Shown: positions 13,512 to 22,053 of the stretch, piece by piece
How the letters are laid out: the number at the start of each line of letters is the position of its first letter
How positions within the stretch are numbered: the first letter of the stretch is position 1
Program-made: the position numbers and the translations under genes
The notes under the pieces: model-generated
What the model saw: only the letters and a program-made list of their open reading frames with translations
Database searches by the model: none
What the model was told of the DNA's origin: nothing
IMG/VR virus record: IMGVR_UViG_3300031977_000080
Location: 1 to 29,588 of that record
DNA from: a virus
Direction: 5' to 3' (one strand)
Length of the DNA: 29,588 nt

Positions 13512-13636
13512 TGTATAGATTGACAAATGGAGATATAAGTAAATTAGGTGCTATAACAAATATGAACTTATACGAATGTTTAACTTGGCTAACTTATGAA
13601 GTTGATTTAAACGAAACTAAAAAAGTTAAAAGATGA
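13391..13636 (+). CDS. Tail assembly chaperone, frameshift extension (fused to 12867-13391)
   Basis: Read in the -1 frame after the slip site, this adds 81 residues (LDFRQRTINDFAVVFDGTDQ, then KFAQKWGWFGVMYRLTNGDI, ending NETKKVKR) to the first 175 residues of the short form, giving a 256-residue fusion. The added part replaces the 39-residue zero-frame tail. In other phages this extension (the T part of GT) contacts the tail tube protein. The next gene starts 4 bases inside the stop (13633). Confidence 0.75.
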   Translation: MDFRQRTINDFAVVFDGTDQGSETITTDEKFAQKWGWFGVMYRLTNGDISKLGAITNMNLYECLTWLTYEVDLNETKKVKR

Positions 13637-14127
13637 CACATTTTAAGAATTATAATAACACAATAGATACTCTAAAGCAGTTAGGTAACAATCACTATCA
13701 AATCAAAACTGTTACAACAGGAGATATATTTGAAATTGACTTAGAGAAGAATACTTTATATCCATTAATGCACATAAACCCTATCAATGCAGTAGCACAA
13801 AATAATCAAATGACTTTAAGTTTTCAAATATTTGTTATGGACATAGTTTTTCCTGATGAAAGTAATGAACAAGAAGTATTATCAGATTGTTTAAGTATCT
13901 GTAATGACTTAATCGGTACACTAAAGAATGGAGAGAGTTTATATTTGTCTAATGCAGATCAGGGAGAAAGTCCTGCATACTTTACAGAAGGAGATATTAC
14001 AATAGAGCCGTTTACAGAAAGATTTGACAATTCAGTAAGTGGATGGGTGTTTACGTTACCAATAATAATTGAGAATGACTATAACACTTGTATAGCACCA
14101 CAACAAACAGTATATGCAGGTAAATAA
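13633..14127 (+). CDS. Tail completion/terminator-like protein
   Basis: 164 residues, beta-rich. It has NNTIDTLKQLGNNHYQIKTV, TLYPLMHINPINAVAQ, then a helix after SNEQEVLSDCLSICNDLIGTL and a final strand pair ending FTLPIIIENDYNTCIAP. The alternating strand-helix-strand pattern with a middle helix resembles phage tail terminator or head-tail joining proteins, which are small rings of about this size. The link is structural impression plus position between the chaperone and the gp10-like gene; no signature motif was seen. Confidence 0.5.
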   Translation: MTHFKNYNNTIDTLKQLGNNHYQIKTVTTGDIFEIDLEKNTLYPLMHINPINAVAQNNQMTLSFQIFVMDIVFPDESNEQEVLSDCLSICNDLIGTLKNGESLYLSNADQGESPAYFTEGDITIEPFTERFDNSVSGWVFTLPIIIENDYNTCIAPQQTVYAGK

Positions 14128-14195
14128 TGTTTAAGATAAAAATAGGAAAATTAACAATACAACTAATACCACCGAAGATTACTTATGAACTATGA
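14127..14195 (+). CDS. Possible 22-residue ORF linking two tail genes
   Basis: The ATG at 14127 overlaps the upstream stop (TAATG) and 22 codons end in TGA at 14193, overlapping the next start by 11 bases. It fills the 57-base gap exactly, with the coupling signals used elsewhere in this operon, and reads MFKIKIGKLTIQLIPPKITY plus two residues. It may be a real micro-protein or only a translation bridge. Confidence 0.35.
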   Translation: MFKIKIGKLTIQLIPPKITYEL

Positions 14196-14535
14196 AGATA
14201 TATTAGAGAAGCTAGAAGAAATTAGTATAGGACTAGAAAGCTATAATGACTATCCTGAAAGTGCTAGTAACAATGCAAAGAGAGCAATAGAATGGAAAGA
14301 AAAAAATGGTAGTGATTGTGGTACTAGAGTAGGATGGACTAGAGCAGGACAATTAGCAAGAAAAGAAAATATTAGTAGAGACACTATAGCAAGAATGGCT
14401 AGTTTTAAAAGACATCAACAAAATAAAGATGTACCATATTCAGAAGGATGTGGTGGTTTAATGTGGGATGCTTGGGGTGGTACTTCAGGTATAGAATGGG
14501 CAATAAATAAATTAAAAAAAATAGATAATAAATAA
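14185..14535 (+). CDS. Conserved Bacteroidota-phage domain protein (GCGGLMWDAWGG)
   Basis: 116 residues. Strong conserved-looking core: SNNAKRAIEWKEKNGSDCGT, then RAGQLARKENISRDTIARMA and SEGCGGLMWDAWGGTSGIEW. I know this module mainly as a domain attached to other proteins in Bacteroidota phages; here it stands alone within the tail operon. Its basic helix with RKENISRDT and the following GG-aromatic segment resemble, in order and spacing, the C-terminal part of this phage's portal (RKEDISRMS...YKGGGNCHHFW), which may mean a shared fold. Function unknown. Confidence 0.65.
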   Translation: MNYEDILEKLEEISIGLESYNDYPESASNNAKRAIEWKEKNGSDCGTRVGWTRAGQLARKENISRDTIARMASFKRHQQNKDVPYSEGCGGLMWDAWGGTSGIEWAINKLKKIDNK

Positions 14536-14536
14536 T

Positions 14537-14980
14537 ATGGCAGATTTAACAACAACAGTAACAGAAAGTGTTACATTAAATGGTGCAGTAAGAGGCACGA
14601 CTAATACAGTAACAACAACTGGTATAAATAACGTATATGAAAGAATAGTAACTTGTACTTCAGCACAAACTACACACTTAGCAACTTTTGATTCTAACTC
14701 TTATGGTTCAGCAGTACAGATAGATAAAGAGGATGTTAGATATATTAGAGTAACTAATTTAGATCAAACTAACTCATTAGAACTAGCAGTAGTTGGTGCA
14801 GCTACTAATTACCAAGTATTACTTAATGCAGGTCAATCTCATATACTTTGTGCAGCAGATGATGTAATGTTAGCAGAAGAAGGTACTACACCTAGCTTTG
14901 GTACTATGTCTGATTTAAGAAGCTTACAAGTAAATCCTTCGGCAGACTTAGATGTAGAAATATTTGTAGCTAGTGTATAA
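14537..14980 (+). CDS. Structural protein, unknown (tail module)
   Basis: 147 residues, almost entirely beta-strand and Thr/Ser/Ala-rich (TTTVTESVTLNGAVRGTTNT, then LATFDSNSYGSAVQI, ending VEIFVASV). It has few charged residues, is weakly acidic, and lacks a signal peptide. Its composition is that of a virion surface or decoration protein. It starts 1 base after the preceding stop and overlaps the following gene's ATG by one base. No family recognised. Confidence 0.6.
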   Translation: MADLTTTVTESVTLNGAVRGTTNTVTTTGINNVYERIVTCTSAQTTHLATFDSNSYGSAVQIDKEDVRYIRVTNLDQTNSLELAVVGAATNYQVLLNAGQSHILCAADDVMLAEEGTTPSFGTMSDLRSLQVNPSADLDVEIFVASV

Positions 14981-15489
14981 TGGAAGCATTAGAACGATAC
15001 TTAAATAGTTTCGGTAAAAGTGTTATAAAACAAGCTAGAAGTAATTTAACTAGAAAGAAAAAGAATGTTAGTAAAGAATTATATAACTCCTTAGAGTTTA
15101 AAGTTGTAAAAACTACAGAAGGTTTTAGTGTGCAATTCTTTATGGCAGATTATGGTACTTTTGTAGACAAAGGAGTATCAGGTACTAAAAAGATAAATGA
15201 ATACACTACTTATGATGGCAGGAAAGTTGAAAGTCCATATAAATACAGGGGTAAAAGACCACCTATGAAAGCATTTGATAAATGGATAATACGTAGAGGT
15301 ATAGCACCTAGAGATGAGCAGGGTAAGTTTATTTCACGAAAAAGTTTACAGTATCTAATAGCTAATAAAATATACACACAAGGAATACAAGGTATTAGTT
15401 TTTTTCAAAGACCATTACAATTAGGATTAAAGGATTTTTACAACGAAGTAGGTAACGCAATAAAAGAAGATATAATAAACACGATATAA
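14980..15489 (+). CDS. HK97 gp10-like tail completion protein
   Basis: 169 residues, basic. An N-terminal helix (LNSFGKSVIKQARSNLTRK) is followed by VQFFMADYGTFVDKGVSGTK near residues 51-70, the D-Y-G-x-F-V-D-x-G-V pattern typical of HK97 gp10-like proteins. A basic middle (YRGKRPPMKAFDKWIIRR) and C-terminal helices follow. These proteins sit at the head-tail joint and help complete the tail. The gene is in the expected neighbourhood, after the terminator-like gene. Confidence 0.7.
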   Translation: MEALERYLNSFGKSVIKQARSNLTRKKKNVSKELYNSLEFKVVKTTEGFSVQFFMADYGTFVDKGVSGTKKINEYTTYDGRKVESPYKYRGKRPPMKAFDKWIIRRGIAPRDEQGKFISRKSLQYLIANKIYTQGIQGISFFQRPLQLGLKDFYNEVGNAIKEDIINTI

Positions 15490-15490
15490 G

Positions 15491-16930
15491 ATGGCATTAA
15501 CAATAGAACAAAAACCATTATACAAAACCTTACCAGTTGGTCAGGATATAATATTTACAGTAAAAGATGATACTATAGTAGCTAGTAATTATAATGTAAA
15601 ATTTGTAGCTTATGTATATGTAAATGACAGTAGTACTAACTTAAATGATATATCAAATAGAGTAGCCGTATTAAAAACAACTCCAAATAATGCAGGAGTA
15701 GGTATATTCTCTATGCAGCCTATTTTAGAAAGCTTTGTAAAGCCTGATAATAAAGGAACTGATTTTGGTAATACTAGTACATATAAAACAGTAAGCTATT
15801 CAGATAGTACACCACACCCTATACACTTAATTGATAAGTTTGCCACATCTGATAATGTAGCTAGATATTTTCAAGTAGAGTTTTTATTAGAATACTCTAC
15901 AACACTAACAGGGGTGGTAACTATAGATACAACAAATTCAGTATTATCAGAACCATACTTATTTTATAATGGTTACTTACAATATGATGATGTATTAAAT
16001 CAAATAGGTGCAGATTATGGTTATCAGTTGTCTGACTTTAATTATGTAATGAATGATACTGATGCTAAATTTTTAAGTAATGCACCTACTACACAATATG
16101 CAAGATTAACAGATTATGGTACTTTGCCTTTCTTTAATTTTTTATCTACAGGAGATTATTCATTTCAGGTAGGAGATGATACTGCTACTAACTATAGAGT
16201 TAATTATTTTAATATAAAACTATATGATAGTTCTAATACATTGTTAGCTACTATAACTTCTTTTGCTAATTGGACAAATGGTGCTTTTACAAACGCAAAT
16301 AACTTAGCACGTACTAGAATAAATTACTTAGGTGCTTTTCCTGCCAACTTAGATGGTTGGAGTGCTAGTTGGGATGCACATAAAGCAAATACATCTTATT
16401 ATACAATACAAGCTTTTGATGACCAAAATATAGCTATAAGTCAATTATATACTATAAACATAATAACAGATGACTGTAAAGGATTTGAAGGTATTAGATT
16501 AACTTGGTTAAATCCTCACGGAACTTGGGATTACTATACGTTTACTAAAAAGTCAGTAAGGTCTTTACAAACTAATAAAACATCATATACACAATTAGAT
16601 GGTACTTGGAATGAAAGCACATATAAAATAGATGGCTTTAGAGGTGGTAAGAAAAACTTTAGAGTAAACAGTAAAGAAATAATCCGTTTAAATACTGACT
16701 ACTTAGTAGATGCAGATGCAGTATGGTTTGAGGACTTAATAAATAGTCCTGAAGTATATATGTTAAATGGTTATTCAGATTCAGATACAAGTGGTATGAT
16801 AAATAAATATGTAGAGCCTGTTACTGTTACTACTTCTAGCTATACTAGAAAAACAAAGGCTAATGATAAGTTAATTCAATATACTTTTGAGTTAGAAAAA
16901 ACTAAGAATAAAAGAATACAATCTGCATAA
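15491..16930 (+). CDS. Tail/baseplate structural protein, unknown family
   Basis: 479 residues, beta-rich with many Thr, Asn and Tyr. It opens EQKPLYKTLPVGQDIIFTVK; a segment near 310-345 has TINIITDDCKGFEGIRLTW followed by NPHGTWDYYTFTKKS, which looks conserved among flavobacterial siphophage tail proteins. It starts 1 base after the gp10-like gene and shares a base with the next start (TAATG). Size, composition and position before the 940-residue protein suggest a distal tail or baseplate subunit. I cannot name the family. Confidence 0.6.
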   Translation: MALTIEQKPLYKTLPVGQDIIFTVKDDTIVASNYNVKFVAYVYVNDSSTNLNDISNRVAVLKTTPNNAGVGIFSMQPILESFVKPDNKGTDFGNTSTYKTVSYSDSTPHPIHLIDKFATSDNVARYFQVEFLLEYSTTLTGVVTIDTTNSVLSEPYLFYNGYLQYDDVLNQIGADYGYQLSDFNYVMNDTDAKFLSNAPTTQYARLTDYGTLPFFNFLSTGDYSFQVGDDTATNYRVNYFNIKLYDSSNTLLATITSFANWTNGAFTNANNLARTRINYLGAFPANLDGWSASWDAHKANTSYYTIQAFDDQNIAISQLYTINIITDDCKGFEGIRLTWLNPHGTWDYYTFTKKSVRSLQTNKTSYTQLDGTWNESTYKIDGFRGGKKNFRVNSKEIIRLNTDYLVDADAVWFEDLINSPEVYMLNGYSDSDTSGMINKYVEPVTVTTSSYTRKTKANDKLIQYTFELEKTKNKRIQSA

Positions 16931-19752
16931 TGAGTGTACAACTAATATTATACCCACAGGATTATCAGGGAGTTTACCAATATAACTCTAGTGTAATTAA
17001 TACAAACCTAGTAGCAGATGGTGTAGGCTTTAACACTATACAAAATCACACAGGATATAGCTCTACTACTAGTAATCCAGCTTTTGATGCAGTAACTAAT
17101 GATGCACCAATAACTAACTGGAAAAAATTTAGGTCTTTTGGTGGTACTTCTTATGCAGATGTAGATTTTCCAATTAAGATAGGTACGATAGCACCTAAAT
17201 TAAGATTTAGAGCAGCATCAGGAGGTGTAAATTCTAGTAGTGGTGTATATCAAAGAATAGATAACTTAGTAATAGGTGCAACCTATCAACTTAAATTTAG
17301 AATAACAAATGCTGCTTCAGGTGGTTTTTTATTTATAGGTAATGATAGTTATGGTAACAATTTAGGAGGTGGTGGTGCTACTGCTATATCCACATCTACT
17401 ACAGGATATAAAACATTTGACTTTACGGCAGTAAACTCATCAGAAGTATTAATATTAGATTACCAAAATGATGGTGCAGATTATATAGATGTAAGAAGGA
17501 TAAGTATTAGGGGTGCAGGTGCTACACCACCTTTAGTATTTACTGACTTAGCAGATGGTCAAGTAATATGCGACTTATACCAAGATGAAGATATACCATT
17601 AAGCTTATCTATTGACAACTTTAAAAATGCAGCCGAAAAAACACAAAGCTACTCTAAGGACTTTAACTTACCTGCTACTAAAAGAAACAATAAAATATTT
17701 ACACAAATATTTGAAATAACGAACTCTACACAAATAGATGGAGTATTAGCACAAAATACATTCAATCCTTATGTACAAACTAAGTGCGTATTAAAACAAG
17801 ATGGCTATATTTTATTTGAAGGGTTTTTAAGGCTTATAGATATAGTAAACAAAGAAGGAGAGATTAGCTATAATGTTAATTTATATTCAGAAACTATAGC
17901 ATTAAAAGATGTGCTAGAAAATAAGAAATTATCTGATTTAGATTTAGATGAACTAGAACACGATTATAACAAAACAAATATAAAGGCAAGTTGGGAAACA
18001 ACAGGGCTTCCTTTAACCAATTCTTTACCTGTAAATTCATTTGCTTACAAATCTTCTTTAGGTGCAAACAATACAGATGTATTAAAATACCCTTTTGTTG
18101 ATTGGACAGGTAATATTAGTTTAACTGCTCCTTCAGGAACTAATGCAGTAGATGGGCAGCCTGTATTAAATAGATTAGAAGATGCTTTTAGACCTTTTAT
18201 AAACTGTAGATATTTATTTAGAAAAATAATGAATGATGCAGGATTTACTTATTCATCTGATTTTTTAGATGGCTCAAACCTAAGCACAGGAGATGTAGAT
18301 TTTACTAAGCTTTATATGGACTTTAATTTTACAGGAGAAGTTCCTAGTGAAACAAAACAAGGTGTATATAATAGATTCGGACAATCTTTACCTGATTATC
18401 TTTCGGCTACAACTTTTAAAAATGTAAACTTATCATACAACGAATATTCAGATGAGATGGGTTGGGATGATGTTAATTATAAGTTTGTAGGACAATCAGA
18501 TAATTCAGGTTATAAAATAGAGTATAGTGTAAGATTTACTTGTATAACAAATGATACCTTAACCTTTAGGGGAGTAAAAAAAGATAGTGGAGGTAATATT
18601 ACAGATGTATATAATTTAACATCAACTGCATATACTACTACAGTTTACGTAGTAGAATCAGGTGTTATATTTACTACTTTAGATACTAACGAAACATTTG
18701 AACTTCAATTTAGAAGTACAACGGCAGGAACTTTTAAACAGTATAATAGTACAGTAGCACCATTCCCTAGTACAGTAGATGTAACTGTAGGATTAACAAC
18801 TGTAATAGATTCTACTTTGCTTAATTCAAAGCGAGGCGAGATAGGACAATGGGAGTACGTTAAATCGTTTTTTACAATGTTTAACTTAGTTTCTATGCCT
18901 GATCCTAATAATACACGAAATATACGTATAGAGCCGTATAATAAGATATTTTTTGAAGATACGACAGGGCTAAGTTTAGCAGATAGAAATATAAAACACG
19001 ATTGGACAGATAGAGTAGATGCTACTGAAATAAAATTAACACCTTTAGAATTAAAGAAAAAAACAATATTCAAATATGAAGAAGATAATGAAGATTATCC
19101 TTTCACTTTGTATAAAAATGGTACTGGTGGCTCTTTATATGGTTCTAAAATATTCAATTCTCATCTTTTATTTGGCTTTACATTACTTACTGGAGAAGAA
19201 GAAATAACTGCTTCTCCTTTTGCAGCTACAGTTGTAAAACCATTATTTGATAGATTCCCTGACTTTATAGTACCTGCAATATTTTCATCTAATGATACTC
19301 AAAGTGCTTTTGAAGGATTTGATAATGCACCTAGAATATTATTTGATAATGGTAAGAAGCTATCGGCTAATTCTTATTATATACCTGCACAAAATGGGCT
19401 ATCTAGTGAGAATCAAACCTATTTTGGACAGTTTACTCATTTATCAGAAGTAAGTCCTACTACTGTAGATACAAGCGACTTAAATTTTGAATCATCACAA
19501 TTAATAAATCCTGTAGGAAGTCCTTTTATACCTGTAAATAACTTATTCAATATATATTGGCAGCCTTACTATAATGAGTTATACAATGCAGATACTAGAG
19601 TTATGACAATTAAGGTAAATCTAAGTCCTGCTGACATTAATACATTTCAGTTTAATGAAAAAGTAATGATAAAAAACAGATTATATAGAGTAAATAAAAT
19701 TGATTACAAACCTAGAGATTTATCAACTGTAGAATTTATATTAATACCATAA
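16930..19752 (+). CDS. Large tail/baseplate protein with N-terminal carbohydrate-binding-like domain
   Basis: 940 residues. It starts with a short strand (MSVQLILYPQDYQGVYQY). Residues ~25-200 then form a separate jelly-roll-like domain (IDNLVIGATYQLKFRITNAA, then GYKTFDFTAVNSSEVLILDY and YIDVRRISIRG), the pattern of CBM_4_9-type glycan-binding modules. From ~205 a distinct structural region follows (VICDLYQDEDIPLSLSIDNF, TQSYSKDFNLPATKRN) and runs to a C-terminal part ending PRDLSTVEFILIP. I read it as a baseplate-hub or distal tail protein into which a binding domain has been inserted near the N-terminus. No lytic motif was seen. Confidence 0.6.
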   Translation: MSVQLILYPQDYQGVYQYNSSVINTNLVADGVGFNTIQNHTGYSSTTSNPAFDAVTNDAPITNWKKFRSFGGTSYADVDFPIKIGTIAPKLRFRAASGGVNSSSGVYQRIDNLVIGATYQLKFRITNAASGGFLFIGNDSYGNNLGGGGATAISTSTTGYKTFDFTAVNSSEVLILDYQNDGADYIDVRRISIRGAGATPPLVFTDLADGQVICDLYQDEDIPLSLSIDNFKNAAEKTQSYSKDFNLPATKRNNKIFTQIFEITNSTQIDGVLAQNTFNPYVQTKCVLKQDGYILFEGFLRLIDIVNKEGEISYNVNLYSETIALKDVLENKKLSDLDLDELEHDYNKTNIKASWETTGLPLTNSLPVNSFAYKSSLGANNTDVLKYPFVDWTGNISLTAPSGTNAVDGQPVLNRLEDAFRPFINCRYLFRKIMNDAGFTYSSDFLDGSNLSTGDVDFTKLYMDFNFTGEVPSETKQGVYNRFGQSLPDYLSATTFKNVNLSYNEYSDEMGWDDVNYKFVGQSDNSGYKIEYSVRFTCITNDTLTFRGVKKDSGGNITDVYNLTSTAYTTTVYVVESGVIFTTLDTNETFELQFRSTTAGTFKQYNSTVAPFPSTVDVTVGLTTVIDSTLLNSKRGEIGQWEYVKSFFTMFNLVSMPDPNNTRNIRIEPYNKIFFEDTTGLSLADRNIKHDWTDRVDATEIKLTPLELKKKTIFKYEEDNEDYPFTLYKNGTGGSLYGSKIFNSHLLFGFTLLTGEEEITASPFAATVVKPLFDRFPDFIVPAIFSSNDTQSAFEGFDNAPRILFDNGKKLSANSYYIPAQNGLSSENQTYFGQFTHLSEVSPTTVDTSDLNFESSQLINPVGSPFIPVNNLFNIYWQPYYNELYNADTRVMTIKVNLSPADINTFQFNEKVMIKNRLYRVNKIDYKPRDLSTVEFILIP

Positions 19753-20597
19753 TGGAATACAAAAAAGGATTTAAAATAAAACCAAAATATGTTACTAGTA
19801 TAGGTAACGTAATATTTACTGATGGTACAAATGATGTAGAGCCAAATCAACTAACTTGTGAAGCTTATGGATATACTTATAATGAAGCTACAGGAACTTG
19901 TACTGCTTTTGATTATAATACTAAAATAACCAATACATCAGACAATATTTATAATATAGTAAACGGAGAACTTAACACAACAAACATAGGAACTGAAAAT
20001 ACATCTATATTAGGTACTAATAATACATCTAGTGGTAATAATCTTAATGTATTTATATCAGGTAAGAATCATTTAGTAGATAATGGATTAAATGACTCTG
20101 CAATTATAGGGGGTTCATTTGCACAAGCTAGAAATCAGGGAGAAGTGGTTATGGGTGGTGGTGGTTTCGGTACTACCTTAAGTTTAGCACAAGTATCTTA
20201 TGTACAACAATCAGGAAACACAGAAGATGATACTGAAACTGCTTTACTAACTCAATATTTACCTACTACATATATACAAAAAGTAGCTAATTGTATTATG
20301 GGTTTTGAGGCTCATGTTATTGGAGTTAATACAGGTGTAGGTGTTGGTACGGCAGGAGAATATGGCTATTTTAAACTTACAGGAGGTGTAGAATTTAGTA
20401 ATGGATTGGCTTCTACTTACCATGTAGATGTTCATGCAGTAGTGCCACATGGGCATAGTGGATTAAATCTAACTGGTACTGTAAAGGATGTTACGGCAAC
20501 ATCTTTCGGTGTTTATGTAACAGGAATAGCAGAAACATATATACAATGGACTGCCGAAGTAAAACTATGGCAAAATAAAATAACACAAACAATATAA
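19752..20597 (+). CDS. Tail fibre/spike-like protein with Asn-Thr-Gly repeats
   Basis: 281 residues. The N-terminus has CEAYGYTYNEATGTCTAF. Residues ~65-130 show repeats of the form (N/G)-(T/S)-x-I-x-G-x-N-x-T (TNIGTENTSILGTNNTSSGN, then FISGKNHLVDNG and SAIIGGSFAQARNQGEVVMG), as in trimeric left-handed beta-roll stalks of adhesins. A compact beta domain follows (YLPTTYIQKVANCIMGFEAH...). This suggests a trimeric fibre with a beta-roll stalk and a C-terminal tip. Host binding is inferred. It ends 2 bases before the tape measure. Confidence 0.6.
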   Translation: MEYKKGFKIKPKYVTSIGNVIFTDGTNDVEPNQLTCEAYGYTYNEATGTCTAFDYNTKITNTSDNIYNIVNGELNTTNIGTENTSILGTNNTSSGNNLNVFISGKNHLVDNGLNDSAIIGGSFAQARNQGEVVMGGGGFGTTLSLAQVSYVQQSGNTEDDTETALLTQYLPTTYIQKVANCIMGFEAHVIGVNTGVGVGTAGEYGYFKLTGGVEFSNGLASTYHVDVHAVVPHGHSGLNLTGTVKDVTATSFGVYVTGIAETYIQWTAEVKLWQNKITQTI

Positions 20598-20599
20598 TT

Positions 20600-22003
20600 A
20601 TGGCAGACAAGACATTAGAAATGGAAGTTAAGTCAAATGTTGGCAAAGTTGCAGAAGATACAGAAAAATTAGGTAAAGCAACGAAAGAAGCACAGTCAGG
20701 TATAAAAAAACTATCTGCAAGTTTTGGTACATTAGCTAAAGCGACAGGTATAGTATTTTTATTAAACAAAGCATTTGAAGTATTCCAAGAAGTATTCAGA
20801 CAAAACCAAAAAGTAGTAGATATATTTAATACTGCATTTGAAGTTTTAAGTATAGCTTTTAATGATTTCTTTAAATTCTTAGAAAGTAATATAAATACTG
20901 TTTCAGGTTTTATGGATAAAATATTCGGTAATGAAGTAGTACAAAATGTAATAGATTTCGGAAGGACTTTAAGTATAGAAGTAATTACTAGAATAAAAAA
21001 CTTAGTACAAGGTATTGGTGGTTTAGGATCGGCTTTAGTTAAGTTATTTAAAAAAGATTTTGCAGGTGCAAGTGAAACTGCTAAAGCAGCAGTAAAAGAC
21101 CTTACAGAAGTTGTAACAGGTAACGTAGTAGAAACTGTAGAAATGGAAAAAGCTATTACTAAGGTTACTGATAAAATAAAAGATTATGCTAAGTCTACAA
21201 TAGAAGGTGCAAAAACATTAGTAGGATTAAGAAAAGAAAGTGAGTTAGCAGCAGTTAAGGTACAAGGACTTATAGAGGAGTACGATAGACAAGCAGAAAA
21301 ACTAAGACAGGTTAGAGATGATGAAACTAAGACATTTGAAGAAAGAATAGCAGCTAACGAAGAATTAGGTAGGGTTCTTAAAGAGCAAGAAGAAGAAATG
21401 CTAAAACTAATTGATATTAGAATTAAGGAAGCTGAATTAGATGTAGAAAAAAATAATAGTGTTGAAAATCAAATTAAATTACAAGAAGCATTAAATGAAA
21501 AGAAAGCAGTAGAAGCACAAATTACAGGTTTTCAATCTGAGCAGTTAGTAAACCAAGTATCATTACAAAAAGAACAGACACAATTAGCTTTAGAAAACAC
21601 AGAAGCACAACTACAAGCATATAGCGACCTAGCAGGTGCATTAAGTAGTTTAGCAGGAGAAAATAAAGCACTAGCAGTAGCACAAGCAATTATAGATACT
21701 TATGCAGGTGCTAACAAGGCATTTGCACAAGGTGGTGTAACAGGTTTTGTAAGTGGTGCAGCTATTATAGCTTCAGGATTAGCTAATGTTAGAAAAATAT
21801 TAAATACAGATGTAGGAAGTGGTGGTGGAGGTGGTGGCTCAGTACCATCAGAAACAGGAACTCCTGCACCTGAGATGTTAAGTGGTGCGTTTACGTTAGG
21901 TGGTACACCTGAACCACAACCTGTACAGGCATACGTTGTAACAGATGATATGACTAACAACCAAAACAAGTTAGCTAATATCCGTAGAAGGGCTACTATT
22001 TAA
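20600..22003 (+). CDS. Tail tape measure protein
   Basis: 467 residues, long helical protein. A heptad-like N-terminus (VKSNVGKVAEDTEKLGKATK), hydrophobic segments (about 45-60 and about 380-398), a long charged coiled coil (about 205-340) and a Gly-rich linker (GSGGGGGGS) are followed by a proline-rich C-terminus. ALAVAQAIIDTYAGANKAFA, then AAIIASGLANVRKI, is the usual C-terminal block of Bacteroidota phage tape measures. At about 1.5 Å per residue it predicts a tail near 70 nm, short for a siphovirus. A tape measure this close to an adhesin and far from the chaperone is unusual. Confidence 0.8.
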   Translation: MADKTLEMEVKSNVGKVAEDTEKLGKATKEAQSGIKKLSASFGTLAKATGIVFLLNKAFEVFQEVFRQNQKVVDIFNTAFEVLSIAFNDFFKFLESNINTVSGFMDKIFGNEVVQNVIDFGRTLSIEVITRIKNLVQGIGGLGSALVKLFKKDFAGASETAKAAVKDLTEVVTGNVVETVEMEKAITKVTDKIKDYAKSTIEGAKTLVGLRKESELAAVKVQGLIEEYDRQAEKLRQVRDDETKTFEERIAANEELGRVLKEQEEEMLKLIDIRIKEAELDVEKNNSVENQIKLQEALNEKKAVEAQITGFQSEQLVNQVSLQKEQTQLALENTEAQLQAYSDLAGALSSLAGENKALAVAQAIIDTYAGANKAFAQGGVTGFVSGAAIIASGLANVRKILNTDVGSGGGGGGSVPSETGTPAPEMLSGAFTLGGTPEPQPVQAYVVTDDMTNNQNKLANIRRRATI

Positions 22004-22025
22004 AAATCAAATAAATTAATAAATA

Positions 22026-22037
22026 ATCTATTATATA
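22026..22037 (+). promoter_or_regulatory. Phage late promoter motif copy 3, before the head module
   Basis: ATCTATTATATA (11/12 match) with ATCAAATAAA at 22006-22015, exactly 10 bases upstream of the box, matching the layout at 23511 and 25781. The ATG at 22054 lies 28 bases after the motif start, leaving a leader of about a dozen bases. Confidence 0.6.
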
Positions 22038-22053
22038 CTAAAAGATAAAGAAA

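Noticed and set aside
13376-13636. Independent gene in the -1 frame starting at 13376
   Set aside because: The start would be a TTG inside the slip region; the first ATG is far downstream and would remove most of the product. The frameshift explanation accounts for the overlap better.
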